Assembly (NCBI GenBank): GCA_041920215.1
Contig: JAYRSJ010000005.1
Location: 124,001 to 188,000, forward strand
Direction: 5' to 3'
DNA: 64,000 bases
Origin: JAYRSJ01 sp041920215
GTDB lineage: Bacteria > Pseudomonadota > Gammaproteobacteria > Burkholderiales > Burkholderiaceae_C
The position numbers were made by a program, and so were the translations under genes. The notes under the pieces are model-generated. The model made no database searches and was not told where the DNA came from. It worked only from the letters and a program-made list of their open reading frames with translations. The stretch's first letter is position 1. Each line of letters starts with the position of its first letter. Below are positions 18,527 to 27,356 of the stretch, piece by piece.

Positions 18527-18635
18527 CACATCTCCTTGAGATTCTTCAACAGTGCTTGGAAATCAGGGTGCACAGTGAACAGGGCACCCATTCACATGCG
18601 GCGTTCCAACCGGCCATCAGCAGCCTGCTGGATCG

Positions 18636-18662
18636 TTAGCACTCAAGCTTGTCGAGTGCTAG
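18636..18662 (-). promoter_or_regulatory. CIRCE operator (HrcA site) of groESL
   Basis: TTAGCACTC (18636-18644), a 9-base spacer, then GAGTGCTAG (18654-18662). This matches the CIRCE consensus TTAGCACTC-N9-GAGTGCTAA at all but the final base. HrcA binds CIRCE to repress chaperone genes until heat shock. It lies just downstream of the promoter, overlapping the expected transcription start, and 110 bases before groES. Confidence 0.93.
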
Positions 18663-18670
18663 CAGAAGGC

Positions 18671-18698
18671 ATTATAGGGGCGAGGGCATTGCTTTCAA
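18671..18698 (-). promoter_or_regulatory. Sigma-70-type promoter of groESL
   Basis: On the minus strand, TTGAAA (18693-18698) and a perfect TATAAT (18671-18676) are 16 bases apart. Transcription would begin at about 18664, at the edge of the CIRCE repeat, the usual geometry for HrcA repression. The 307 bases between groES and the next gene hold this promoter, the operator and the leader; nothing else is evident. Confidence 0.8.
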
Positions 18699-18833
18699 GA
18701 GGCCTCGTGGTCATGTCCTCATCGCCGCCCTGCTGACCCCGTGGGCGCTGTGCGCGCAAAGACTTGCTCGGTCGCAAGACGGGGCTTTCCGGAGAACGCT
18801 ATCGTCGAGGCTGACGCGACTTTCTGCCCCCGC

Positions 18834-19616
18834 ATGTCCGATCCGATCCGGCTTTCGCTGCCCGTGCTGCGCCCCCTGTTGGCCGGTCTGCTTTTGGCTG
18901 CGGCATTGCCGGCATCGGCCGGCGACGCGTCGCGCAGTCTGACGCTGGAGGCCTTCACCGAAGAATGGCCGCCTTACAACTACAGCGAGCAAGGGCAGCT
19001 CAAGGGCATTGCCAGCGATGTGCTGCGTGCCAGCTGCAAGGAGGCGGCGATCGACTGCCGGCTGGCCAGCGTGCCCTGGGCGCGGGCCTATCAGACGGCC
19101 TTGCGCCAGCCCAATACCTTGGTCTACACGACGGCCCGGCGGCCGGATCGCGAGCATGATTTCGTCTGGATCGGCCCCTTGCTGAGCCGCAGCACCTGGA
19201 TATACGGCCTGGCTGCCAAGCATCCGCAGGCCTTGGAGCGACAGGCAATCGGCGGCTTGCGCTTTGCGGTGGTGCGCGGCGAGGCGGCGGCCCAGGACCT
19301 GCTGACGGCCGGCGTGCCGGCAGCGGCCCTGGTGCCGGAGGCCTCCAATGCCTCGGTGTGGCGCATGTTGATGGCCGGGCATGTGGATGCGGTGGTCGAT
19401 ACCGAGGTGGGCATGGCCTGGAACCTGCGGCTGCTGGGCGCCGACGCGGCACGGGTGCGGGCCCTGATGCCGCTCAGCGGGGAGGGCGCCTACTATTTCG
19501 CGCTGAACAAGCAGTCCGATCCGCTGATCGCCGAGCGCCTGCAGGCCGCGCTGGACAAGCTGCGCCGCAGCGGCGCGCTGGACGAGATCAAGCGCCGGTA
19601 TCTGGGCGGCAGCTGA
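18834..19616 (+). CDS. Periplasmic solute-binding protein, family 3
   Basis: Amino-acid-type extracellular binding protein of 260 residues. A Sec signal (LLAGLLLAAALPASAG) ends near residue 26. The mature part starts LTLEAFTEEWPPYNYSE, the first ligand-binding strand of the SBP_bac_3 family, and continues GQLKGIASDVLR and the hinge-region VDAVVDTEVGMAWNL. No transporter genes flank it, so it may serve a distant ABC transporter or be a stand-alone sensor protein; such solitary proteins are common in Burkholderiales. Start chosen at ATG 18834, which gives the signal peptide. Confidence 0.82.
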   Translation: MSDPIRLSLPVLRPLLAGLLLAAALPASAGDASRSLTLEAFTEEWPPYNYSEQGQLKGIASDVLRASCKEAAIDCRLASVPWARAYQTALRQPNTLVYTTARRPDREHDFVWIGPLLSRSTWIYGLAAKHPQALERQAIGGLRFAVVRGEAAAQDLLTAGVPAAALVPEASNASVWRMLMAGHVDAVVDTEVGMAWNLRLLGADAARVRALMPLSGEGAYYFALNKQSDPLIAERLQAALDKLRRSGALDEIKRRYLGGS

Positions 19617-19623
19617 GGTGAAT

Positions 19624-19642
19624 TTTGCTGCGCCGCAGCAAA
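19624..19642 (+). terminator. Hairpin between the binding-protein and lipase genes
   Basis: TTTGCTGC pairs with GCAGCAAA across a 3-base loop, 8 bases past the stop of the binding protein. There is no proper T run; a second small repeat (GGCCG / CGGCC, 19658-19672) follows. A weak terminator is possible. Confidence 0.35.
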
Positions 19643-19715
19643 TCTGTCACACTGAGTGGCCGGTTTTCGGCCCTTTCCGGGCCGTCGCGGCATTCTTGCC
19701 TGGGTTGCCATCATC

Positions 19716-20903
19716 ATGAAACGTCCCTCCGCGCTGCGCGCCGCTGATCTGCGCGGTCTCAGCCGCCTGGGCACCGAGGCCACGCTGGGCCTGGTGGATC
19801 TGGTCGAGGCGGTGCATCAGCGCGTGGCCAGCCTGCCTGGCTTCACCCGCGCCGATGGCCGCAGCGGCGGCCTGACCGGACTGGTCTATCGCTCGATACG
19901 TGGCGTCACCCGCCTGGCGGGCGGTGGCATCGAAGGGCTGCTGGCCTTGCTGGCGCGCGATCTGCAAGCGCCCGCCGACGCAACCGCGCAACCCGAGCGC
20001 GAGGCCCTGTTGGCGGCCCTCAACGGGGTGCTGGGCGACCGCCTGGCCGCCAGCGCCAACCCGCTGGCACTGCCCATGAGCCTGCGTCAGCAGGGGCGCG
20101 CCCTGGGCGACAGCGCGCCGGCCGATGCCGGGCCGCGCCTGCTACTGCTGATCCACGGCCTGTGCATGAATGATCTGCAGTGGCAGCGCGAGGGCCACGA
20201 CCATGGCCGGGCGCTGGCCGAAGCCCTGGGCTACACCCCGGTCTATCTGCACTACAACAGTGGTCTGCCTGTTGGCGCCAACGGCCTGGCCCTGGCCCAG
20301 CTGCTGGACCGATACCTGCGCGGCTGGCCGCAGCCCCTGCAGCACTTCGCCATCCTGGGGCACAGCATGGGCGGGCTGGTGGCACGCAGCGCCATCCATC
20401 AGGCCGGGCGGCTGGGTCTGGACTGGCCGCAGCGGCTTGATGACCTGATCTGCCTGGGCACCCCGCATCTGGGCGCACCGCTGGAGCGCGCCGGTCACTG
20501 GGTCGACATCCTGCTCGGCGCCACCCCCTATGCAGCGCCCTTTGCCCGCCTGGGCCAGCTGCGCAGCGCCGGCATCACCGATCTGCGCCATGGCCAGCTA
20601 TTGCTCGATGAGGCCGGGGGCGACCGTTTCTCCCGTCAGGCCGCGCCGCCGGTCACCGTGCCGCTGCCGCAGGGACCGCGCAGCCATGCGCTGGCCGGCA
20701 CCCTGGGGCAGGCCGGCGGCGTCAAGACGGCCTTGCTGGGCGATGGCCTGGTGCCGCTGGACAGCGCGCTGGGTCGTCATCCCGACCCGCAGCGCTGCCT
20801 GGCATTCCCGCCCGAGCGCCAATGGGTGGGCGAGGGGGTGGGCCATCTGGCCCTGCTCAGCGATGCTGCGGTGTTCGAACGCCTGCGCCAGATCCTGGCC
20901 TGA
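19716..20903 (+). CDS. Alpha/beta hydrolase, lipase-like
   Basis: Protein of 395 residues with a helical N-terminal region of about 130 residues followed by an alpha/beta hydrolase domain. The domain has LLLLIHGLCMND (oxyanion loop), the Ser elbow GHSMGG, DLICLGTPHLGAPLERAG typical of triacylglycerol-lipase/PGAP1-type enzymes, a probable Asp in LGDGLVPLDSA and a late His in GVGHLALL. No signal peptide is visible, so it is probably cytoplasmic. The ATG at 19716 gives MKRPSALRAADL; a GTG 20 codons upstream is possible. The substrate is unknown, though a carboxylester is likely. Confidence 0.82.
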   Translation: MKRPSALRAADLRGLSRLGTEATLGLVDLVEAVHQRVASLPGFTRADGRSGGLTGLVYRSIRGVTRLAGGGIEGLLALLARDLQAPADATAQPEREALLAALNGVLGDRLAASANPLALPMSLRQQGRALGDSAPADAGPRLLLLIHGLCMNDLQWQREGHDHGRALAEALGYTPVYLHYNSGLPVGANGLALAQLLDRYLRGWPQPLQHFAILGHSMGGLVARSAIHQAGRLGLDWPQRLDDLICLGTPHLGAPLERAGHWVDILLGATPYAAPFARLGQLRSAGITDLRHGQLLLDEAGGDRFSRQAAPPVTVPLPQGPRSHALAGTLGQAGGVKTALLGDGLVPLDSALGRHPDPQRCLAFPPERQWVGEGVGHLALLSDAAVFERLRQILA

Positions 20904-20921
20904 GCGGCCTTGCCGGCAGCT

Positions 20922-21479
20922 TCAGTCGCGGGTCTTCAGGCCCAGTGCGCGCCAGCCGTCCAGGCCCAGCTTCTCCAGCGTGGCGATATTGGCCTCGTAG
21001 ATCGCGTCGGTATCGGCCATGGTCGCCACGGCACGCTCTATGCTGCTCTCGCGAAGCAGGTGCAGCGTGGGGTAGGGTGAGCGGTTGCTGTAGTTCGTGA
21101 TGTCGGCGGGGTCCGTGCCCTCGAACTGGTAGTCCGGATGGAAGCTCGCCACCTGCAGCTCGCCGTCCAGCTCCAGATCCTCCACCAGCGCATCGGCCGC
21201 GCCCAGAAAGTCGTTGAAGTCCAGGAAGTCGGTGAGCACCCGGGGATGGATCAGCAGCGTGGTCTCGACCTCGTCGGGATCGCTGCGGCGCAACAGAAGC
21301 AGCTCGCGCGCCAGCTCCTTCAGCAGTGCTTCGGGCGTATCGGCCTCGCTGACCACATAGCGCAGCCGATTGTTCACCTGCACGCTCTTGGCAAAGGGGC
21401 ACAGGTTCAGGCCGATCACGGCCTTCTCCATCCAGGCCTGCGTGTCGCTCTGGACTTTCTGCTTGTCGTCTTCAGTCAT
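20922..21479 (-). CDS. DUF1415 family protein
   Basis: Small soluble protein of 185 residues that matches the DUF1415 family: MEKAVIGLNLCPFAKSVQV near the N-terminus with a conserved Cys-Pro, then LLIHPRVLTDFLDFNDFL, VASFHPDYQFEGTD and ITNYSNRSPYPTLHLLRESS. The conserved Cys, His and Asn residues suggest a catalytic or ligand-binding site, but no function is established. Its start overlaps the stop of the DUF2817 gene by 8 bases, so the two are coupled. Confidence 0.87.
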   Translation of the reverse strand: MTEDDKQKVQSDTQAWMEKAVIGLNLCPFAKSVQVNNRLRYVVSEADTPEALLKELARELLLLRRSDPDEVETTLLIHPRVLTDFLDFNDFLGAADALVEDLELDGELQVASFHPDYQFEGTDPADITNYSNRSPYPTLHLLRESSIERAVATMADTDAIYEANIATLEKLGLDGWRALGLKTRD

Positions 21480-22560
21480 TCTGTGCAAGCCCGGCCAGGG
21501 CCTGGGCGCCGGCCCTGTGGGCCTGGTTGAGGATCTGCGCCTTCCAGACATCGGTGTCGATGTAGAAGGCATCGCGCATCTGGCGCTTGATACGGGCTGC
21601 CAGCTCGGCCGGCGTCTCCGGGTGCGCCTCCAGCCAATGTTCGGCACGCAGCGCGGCAATCATCTCGCCCAGCGGCAGGGTGCCGTACTCCAGCGCGATG
21701 CCGGTGTACTGGGCCTGCGGGCAGGCATCGGCGATCGCATTCCACATCAGACCCTGGAGCGGCGCCGAGCTGGAGCTGCCGTCATAGATCGAGGTCACGT
21801 CGGCGCCCCACCAGCGGCGCGCGCGCGCGATCGCGGCGGCGTCGTCACGCCCGGCCCAGATCTTCTCGCCATGGCCCTGCGGTCCCAGGCCGGTGTGCAG
21901 ATCGATCCAGGCAATGCGTCGGGCACCACGCCCCTGCTCTTCCAGCAGGTGGCGCAGGGTCACATTGCTCCAGGTCGGCGCGTGGCCGCCATAGAACAGG
22001 CCTAACTCATGCTTGTACTGGCCGCTGCTGATGGCGGTCTGCAGCGCCCGCTCGCCATGACGGGCCGCATAGTCGGCCAGCAGGGCCTCGTCGGCGGCGC
22101 TGGGCGGCCAGTGCTGCGGCAGCAGCGCGGCCGCCAGCTCGTCATAGCCGGGGTTGTCGGGCAGGGGCTGGTGAAAGTCGTGGAAGTTGCGGTTCAGGTC
22201 CACGCCTTCCTGGGTGACGCGCCGCCACCAGGAGAAGCCGTAGGGATTGAGCGCATGCAGATAGAGCACCGCCACACCGCTGGTGCGCACCGCTGCGAGC
22301 CAGCCGGGGTCGGACAGCAGGGCCACCTGCACCCCCGAGCCACAGAAGCCCTCGACCCCATGGCAGGCGCTCGAAATGATCAGCAGACGCTCGGCCTGGC
22401 GCGGGCCCTGGCGCACCGCGTCCAGTGCCAGACGCTCGCCGTCGCGGCCCAGCAGCGGATGCCAGTGCGGCTCGTTGTCCAGACCGGCCGCGTCGACGGC
22501 GGCCAGGAACTTCGCGCGCGCCTCGGCATAGCTCTGCGAGAAGTGCTGGGCGGCGCTCAT
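21472..22560 (-). CDS. M14-type carboxypeptidase-like protein (DUF2817)
   Basis: Predicted zinc-dependent peptidase or amidohydrolase of 362 residues. ISSACHGVEGFCGSGVQ carries the His-x-x-Glu zinc pair, LNPYGFSWWRRVTQEGVDLNRNF the substrate-binding Asn-Arg, WIDLHTGLG the third zinc His, and GIALEYGTLP a candidate catalytic Glu. The order fits DUF2817, a branch of the carboxypeptidase A/deacylase superfamily. It has no signal peptide. It lies one base from the M20 amidohydrolase gene upstream, so both may act on N-acylated amino acids or peptides; that is inference. Confidence 0.85.
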   Translation of the reverse strand: MSAAQHFSQSYAEARAKFLAAVDAAGLDNEPHWHPLLGRDGERLALDAVRQGPRQAERLLIISSACHGVEGFCGSGVQVALLSDPGWLAAVRTSGVAVLYLHALNPYGFSWWRRVTQEGVDLNRNFHDFHQPLPDNPGYDELAAALLPQHWPPSAADEALLADYAARHGERALQTAISSGQYKHELGLFYGGHAPTWSNVTLRHLLEEQGRGARRIAWIDLHTGLGPQGHGEKIWAGRDDAAAIARARRWWGADVTSIYDGSSSSAPLQGLMWNAIADACPQAQYTGIALEYGTLPLGEMIAALRAEHWLEAHPETPAELAARIKRQMRDAFYIDTDVWKAQILNQAHRAGAQALAGLAQND

Positions 22561-22561
22561 C

Positions 22562-23758
22562 TCAGGGCCTGGGGCTGTTGAGCCATTGCTCGGCCATGCG
22601 CACCCACATCGAGCCGCCCAGCGGGATCAGCTCGTCATTGAAGTCATAGCTGGGGTTGTGCAGCATGCAGGGCCCCATGCCGTGGCCGCCGATGCGGTGG
22701 CTGCCATCGCCATTGCCGATCAGGAAATAGCAGCCCGGCTTGTCCAGCAGGTAGTAGCTGAAGTCCTCGGCCCCCATGGTGGGCTCGAACTCCTGCACAT
22801 TGGCCTCGCCCACCATCTCGCTGAGCACGCCACGCACGAACTCGGTCTCCTTGGGGTGGTTGATGGTGGGTGGGTAGTTGCGGCGGAACTCGAACTCGCA
22901 GCTGGCCTCGAAGGCCGCGCAGGTGGCTTCGGCCATGGCCTGCATGCGCCGCTCGATCAGGTCCAGCACCTCCAGCGTGAAGGTGCGCACCGTGCCCTGG
23001 ATCTCTACCGAGTCGGGCACCACATTGGTGGCCTCGCCGGCATGGATCATGGTCACCGAGATCACGCCGGCATCGATGGGCCGCTTGTTGCGGGTGATGA
23101 TGGTCTGGAAGCCCTGCACCAGCTGGCAGGCCACCGGCACCGGATCCACGCCCAGGTGTGGCAGTGCGGCATGCGAGCCCTTGCCGCGTATCGTGATCTT
23201 GAACTCATTGCTGGAGGCGAACACCGGGCCGCTCTTCAGCGCGAACTGGCCGGCCGCCATGCCGGGCCAGTTGTGGGCGCCGAACATCGCCTCCATCGGG
23301 AAGAGCTTGAAAAGGCCGTCCTTGATCATCTCGCGGGCGCCGCCGCCGCCTTCCTCGGCCGGCTGGAACACCAGGTAGACCGTGCCGTCGAAATTGCGGT
23401 GCTGGGCCAGATGCTTGGCCGCCGCCAGCAGCATGGCCGTATGGCCGTCGTGACCGCAGGCGTGCATCTTGCCGGGGTACTTGCTGGCATGGGCGAACCG
23501 GTTGTGTTCGGTCATCGGCAGCGCGTCGATATCGGCGCGCAGGCCCACGGCACGATCGCTGCTGCCGTTCTTGACAATGCCCACGACGCCGGTCTTGCCC
23601 AGGCCGCGGTGCACCGGTATGCCCCAGCCCTCGAGCGTGGTGGCGATCAGTTCGGCGGTGCGCTCTTCCTTGAAGCACAGCTCGGGGTGGGCATGGATAT
23701 CGCGTCGCAGGGCGGCGATGCCGGGGGCATCGGCCAGGATGGTGTCGATCAGCTTCAT
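22562..23758 (-). CDS. M20 family amidohydrolase (hippurate hydrolase-like)
   Basis: Cytoplasmic metal-dependent hydrolase that removes an acyl group from an N-acyl amino acid. The 398-residue product has RRDIHAHPELCFKEERT, the metal motif ACGHDGHTAML (Cys101, His103), the Glu pair in QPAEEGGGGA, and a C-terminal GAEDFSYYL with MLHNPSYDFND. This is the standard order of the M20D (HipO/amaA) family. The ATG at 23758 gives MKLIDTIL; a start 12 codons upstream is unlikely. The substrate may be hippurate or another N-acyl amino acid. It heads a three-gene minus-strand unit with DUF2817 and DUF1415. Confidence 0.92.
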   Translation of the reverse strand: MKLIDTILADAPGIAALRRDIHAHPELCFKEERTAELIATTLEGWGIPVHRGLGKTGVVGIVKNGSSDRAVGLRADIDALPMTEHNRFAHASKYPGKMHACGHDGHTAMLLAAAKHLAQHRNFDGTVYLVFQPAEEGGGGAREMIKDGLFKLFPMEAMFGAHNWPGMAAGQFALKSGPVFASSNEFKITIRGKGSHAALPHLGVDPVPVACQLVQGFQTIITRNKRPIDAGVISVTMIHAGEATNVVPDSVEIQGTVRTFTLEVLDLIERRMQAMAEATCAAFEASCEFEFRRNYPPTINHPKETEFVRGVLSEMVGEANVQEFEPTMGAEDFSYYLLDKPGCYFLIGNGDGSHRIGGHGMGPCMLHNPSYDFNDELIPLGGSMWVRMAEQWLNSPRP

Positions 23759-23894
23759 GGCTTGCTCAGGCTCCGGTAGCGGCGTCGGCAGCAAGGCCGG
23801 CCGGGGCGACCGAGTTTACTCGGGGGTTCGCCGCCTTGCTCGGCAGCGCCCTGCCGGGCGCGCAGGCTTGGGCGATGTGCAATAGTTCGGCCCT

Positions 23895-25931
23895 ATGTCC
23901 AGCGCCACCCCCGCCACCACCGGCAGCCGCATCGTCAACGGTGCCTGCCCGCATGACTGCCCCGATACCTGCGCGCTGCGCATCACCGTCGAGAACGAAC
24001 GGGTGATCAAGGTGCAGGGCCGCTCCGAGCATGCCAGCACCCACGGGGCGCTGTGCACCAAGGTCTCGCGCTACGCCGAACGCAGCTATCACCCCGAGCG
24101 CGTGCTGCGGCCGCTCAAGCGCGTCAGCGCCAAGCATGAGGCGCCGCGCTTCGAGCCGGTGAGCTGGGCCCGGGCCCTGGCCGATATCGCGGCGCGGCTG
24201 CAGCGCATCGCCGCGCGCGACCCCCAGGCCATACAGCCCTACAGCTACGCCGGCACCATGGGCCTGATCCAGGGCGAGAGCATGGCGGCACGCTTCTTCA
24301 ACAAGCTGGGTGCGGCGCGGCTGGATCGCACGATCTGCGCCTCGGCCGGTGCCGCGGCGCTGACGGCCAGCTACGGCAATCGGGTGGGCATGCATCTGCG
24401 CTTCTTTGCCGAGTCGCGCCTGATCCTGATCTGGGGCAGCAATTCCATCGCCTCCAATCTGCATTTCTGGACCTATGCGAATGCGGCCAAGCGCGCCGGC
24501 GCCAAGCTGATCTGCATAGACCCGCGCAAGACCGAGACCGCCGACAAATGCCATCAGCACATCGCGCTGCTGCCGGGCAGCGACGGTGCCCTGGCCCTGG
24601 GCCTGATGCATGAGCTGATCGTCAATGACTGGCTGGATCACGACTACCTGGCCCGGTATGTCGATGGCTGGGACGAGTTGCGCGCCAAGGCCCTGGACTG
24701 GCCGCCCGAGCGGGTCGCCGAGGTCTGCGGCCTGAGCGCCGACGAGGTGCGCGGCCTGGCGCGCGACTACGGCACGACGGCACCGGCCGCGATACGCCTG
24801 AACTACGGCATGCAGCGGGTGCGCGGCGGCGGCAACGCGGTGCGTCTGATTGCCATGCTGCCCTGCCTGACCGGCGCCTGGCGGCACCGGGCCGGCGGCC
24901 TGCTGCTGTCGAGCTCGGGCTGGTTCGCGCCGGTCAAGAACACGGCCGCGCTTGAGATGCCCGAGCTGCTGGCCGGCCGCCGGCCGCGCACGATCAATAT
25001 GAGCACCATCGGCGATGCGCTGCTGGACCCGGCGCTGGCCCCGCCGATCGAAGCGCTGATCGTCTACAACAGCAACCCGGTCGCGGTGGCGCCCGAGTCG
25101 CCCAAGGTGATCCAGGGCTTTCAGCGCGAGGACCTGTTCACCGTGGTGCTCGAGCATTTCATGACCGACACCGCCGACCTGGCCGACTATGTGCTGCCGG
25201 CCACCACCCAGCTGGAGCACCTGGACGTGCATACCAGCTACGGCCATACCGATGTGCTGATCAACGAGCCGGCGATTGCGCCGCTGGGCGAGGCCAAGCC
25301 CAATACCCAGATCTTCCGCGAGCTGGCCGCGGCCATGGGTTTCACCGAGCCCTGCTTTGCCGAAACCGACGAGCAGCTCGCCGCCCGGGCCTTCAGGGCG
25401 TCTATCGATTTCGGGCGCCTGCGTGCCCAGGGCTGGCAGAGCCTGGACCTGCCCGAGGCACCGTTTGCCGACGGCGGCTTCCACACCCCCAATGGCCGGG
25501 CCCAGGCTGCCGGGGCCGACTATGTGCCCAATTACGAGAGCCGGCTCTCGGCGCCCGGGCTGGCGGCCCGCTACCCGCTGGCCATGATCTCGCCGCCGGC
25601 GCGCAACTTCCTCAACAGCAGCTTCGTCAACGTCAAGAGCCTGCGCGATATCGAGGGCGAGCCCTTGCTGGAGATGCATGCGGCCGATGCGGCAGCGCGC
25701 GGCCTGGCCGATGGTGGCCTGGTGCGGGTGTTCAACGAGCGCGGCAGCTATCACTGCGCGCTGCGCATCAGTGATCGGGCCCGCCCCGGCGTGGTCAACG
25801 GCCTGGGCGTCTGGTGGCGCAAGCTCGGGCCGCGCGGCACGAATGTCAACGAGCTGACCCATCAGCGGCTCACCGATATCGGCAATGCGCCCAGCTTCTA
25901 TGACTGCCTGGTGGAGGTGGCGGCCGCGTGA
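23895..25931 (+). CDS. Molybdopterin-dependent oxidoreductase with 4Fe-4S cluster
   Basis: Large DMSO-reductase-family protein of 678 residues. The N-terminus binds a 4Fe-4S cluster through Cys18, Cys22, Cys26 and Cys54 (CPHDCPDTC then ALCTK), a C-x3-C-x3-C-x27-C spacing. The molybdopterin domains follow: YAGTMGLIQGES, LILIWGSNSIASN, LICIDPRKTETADK, IVYNSNPVAVAP, and DYVLPATTQLEHLD, with the dinucleotide-binding cap at the C-terminus (NFLNSSFVNV, DIGNAPSFYDCLVEV). No Tat signal is present, so it is probably cytoplasmic. The substrate cannot be told; its C-terminus is translationally coupled (GTGA) to the lipoprotein peptidase gene. Confidence 0.9.
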   Translation: MSSATPATTGSRIVNGACPHDCPDTCALRITVENERVIKVQGRSEHASTHGALCTKVSRYAERSYHPERVLRPLKRVSAKHEAPRFEPVSWARALADIAARLQRIAARDPQAIQPYSYAGTMGLIQGESMAARFFNKLGAARLDRTICASAGAAALTASYGNRVGMHLRFFAESRLILIWGSNSIASNLHFWTYANAAKRAGAKLICIDPRKTETADKCHQHIALLPGSDGALALGLMHELIVNDWLDHDYLARYVDGWDELRAKALDWPPERVAEVCGLSADEVRGLARDYGTTAPAAIRLNYGMQRVRGGGNAVRLIAMLPCLTGAWRHRAGGLLLSSSGWFAPVKNTAALEMPELLAGRRPRTINMSTIGDALLDPALAPPIEALIVYNSNPVAVAPESPKVIQGFQREDLFTVVLEHFMTDTADLADYVLPATTQLEHLDVHTSYGHTDVLINEPAIAPLGEAKPNTQIFRELAAAMGFTEPCFAETDEQLAARAFRASIDFGRLRAQGWQSLDLPEAPFADGGFHTPNGRAQAAGADYVPNYESRLSAPGLAARYPLAMISPPARNFLNSSFVNVKSLRDIEGEPLLEMHAADAAARGLADGGLVRVFNERGSYHCALRISDRARPGVVNGLGVWWRKLGPRGTNVNELTHQRLTDIGNAPSFYDCLVEVAAA

Positions 25932-26986
25932 TCAGCCTGCGCGCCGGGTTTGCTGCGCTCGCCCTGAGCCTGCTGGGCCTGATGGGCTTGTCCGGCTGCA
26001 GCCAGCTGGGTTATCTGGCCCAGGCCGGCGGCGGTCATCTGGCCCTGGTCAATGCGGCCCGGCCGGTCGAGCAATGGCTGGCCGATCCGGCGCTGGAGCC
26101 GGGCCTGCGCGAGCGCCTGCTGCTGGCGCAGCGCCTGCGCCAGTTCGCGGTGAGCGAGCTGAAGCTGCCCGACAACGCCAGCTACCGCCGCTATGCCGAT
26201 CTGCAGCGCCCAGCCGCGGTCTGGAACGTGGTGGCCGCGCCGGCGCTGAGCCTGGAGCTCAAGACCTGGTGCTACCCGCTGATGGGCTGTGCCGGCTACC
26301 GCGGCTTCTTTGAGCGCACCGAGGCCGAGGCCTTCGGCGAGCAGCTGCGCCGGCAGGGCTGGGAGGTGCTGGTCTACGGCGTGCCCGCCTACTCATCGCT
26401 GGGCTGGAGCAACTGGCTGGGCGGCGATCCGCTGCTCAACACCTTCATCAGCTACGAGGAGGGCGATCTGGCGGCGATGATCTTTCACGAGCTGGCCCAC
26501 CAGATCGCCTATGCGGCCGACGACACGGTCTTCAACGAGAGCTTCGCCACCGCGGTGGAACGCATGGGCACCGCGGCCTGGCTGGCGCAGCCAGGGCGCT
26601 CGGCCGCGCGCGCGCGCCACGCGGCCAGCCAGCAGCGCCGCAGCGCCTTCCGGGCCCTGACCCGGGAGTACCGCGAACGCCTGCAGCGGCTCTATGCCAG
26701 CCCGCTGTCCGAGGACGAGAAGCGCGGCGCCAAGGCCCGCTTGTTCGAGGAGCTGCGCCGCGCCGGGCGCGCCCAGTCCGGCTACGATGCCTGGTTCGCG
26801 CAGGCCAACAATGCCAGCCTGGCGATACAGGCAGCCTATTCAGACCTGAGCCCTGCCTTCGAGGCGCTGTATGAGCGCCAGGGGCGGGATTGGCAGCTTT
26901 TCTATGCCGAGGTGCGCCGCCTGGCGGCTCTGCCGCGCGAGGCGCGGCGCCAGGCCCTGGCGGCACCAGCGACTGACAAGGAGTGA
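25928..26986 (+). CDS. Predicted lipoprotein aminopeptidase
   Basis: Membrane-anchored metallopeptidase of 352 residues, resembling the Aminopep family (predicted aminopeptidase, PF10023-like). The N-terminus is a lipoprotein signal with LSGC at residues 21-24. The zinc site is HELAHQ (an HExxH) in the sequence AAMIFHELAHQIAYAADDTVFNESFATAVE, with the downstream Glu as third ligand. The C-terminal half is charged and helical. The start is GTG at 25928, overlapping the stop of the upstream oxidoreductase gene. It lies just before the PHA-associated gene. Confidence 0.87.
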   Translation: MISLRAGFAALALSLLGLMGLSGCSQLGYLAQAGGGHLALVNAARPVEQWLADPALEPGLRERLLLAQRLRQFAVSELKLPDNASYRRYADLQRPAAVWNVVAAPALSLELKTWCYPLMGCAGYRGFFERTEAEAFGEQLRRQGWEVLVYGVPAYSSLGWSNWLGGDPLLNTFISYEEGDLAAMIFHELAHQIAYAADDTVFNESFATAVERMGTAAWLAQPGRSAARARHAASQQRRSAFRALTREYRERLQRLYASPLSEDEKRGAKARLFEELRRAGRAQSGYDAWFAQANNASLAIQAAYSDLSPAFEALYERQGRDWQLFYAEVRRLAALPREARRQALAAPATDKE

Positions 26987-26992
26987 TTCCAG

Positions 26993-27325
26993 ATGGCCGA
27001 TATCCGTATCCACCGTGAGCATGCCCTGGGGCTGAAGCGCGCCCGCGAGATCGCCTGGGACTGGGCCGAGCAGGTCGAGCAGAAGTTCGATATGGAATGC
27101 ACGGTGCTGGAGGGCAAGACCAGCGACACGGTGGAGTTCAGCCGCTCCGGCGTCAAGGGCGAGTTGATCGTCACCGCCGAGCATTTCGAGTTGCATGCCA
27201 AGCTGGGCCTGCTGCTGGGTGCCTTCAAGAACACCATAGAGGCCGAGATCCAGAAGGAATTGGACGGGCTGCTCAGCGCGGCCGGCAAGAAGAAGCCGGC
27301 CGTCAAAAAGAGCAAGACGGGCTGA
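26993..27325 (+). CDS. Polyhydroxyalkanoate system family protein
   Basis: Small protein of 110 residues of the polyhydroxyalkanoic acid system family (PHA granule region, PF09650-like): it starts MADIRIHREHALGLKRAREIA, has QKFDMECTVLEG and GVKGELIVTAEHFELHAKLGLLLG, and ends in a Lys-rich tail (KKKPAVKKSKTG). It is a putative granule-associated or regulatory protein; the exact role is not known. Its 3' end contains a hairpin that also terminates the convergent ACBP gene. The proximity of acyl-CoA-binding and wax ester genes suggests a lipid storage theme. Confidence 0.85.
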   Translation: MADIRIHREHALGLKRAREIAWDWAEQVEQKFDMECTVLEGKTSDTVEFSRSGVKGELIVTAEHFELHAKLGLLLGAFKNTIEAEIQKELDGLLSAAGKKKPAVKKSKTG

Positions 27326-27337
27326 GGGCCCGTCTTG
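27305..27337 (-). terminator. Terminator of the ACBP gene, overlapping the PHA-associated gene
   Basis: A perfect 10-bp stem, CAAGACGGGC (27313-27322) against GCCCGTCTTG (27328-27337), loop TGAGG. On the minus strand it is followed by CTCTTTTTG. The stop codon of the plus-strand gene sits in the loop, so one hairpin serves both convergent genes. Confidence 0.75.
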
Positions 27338-27356
27338 CCGTTGAAGTGCGGTGGGC

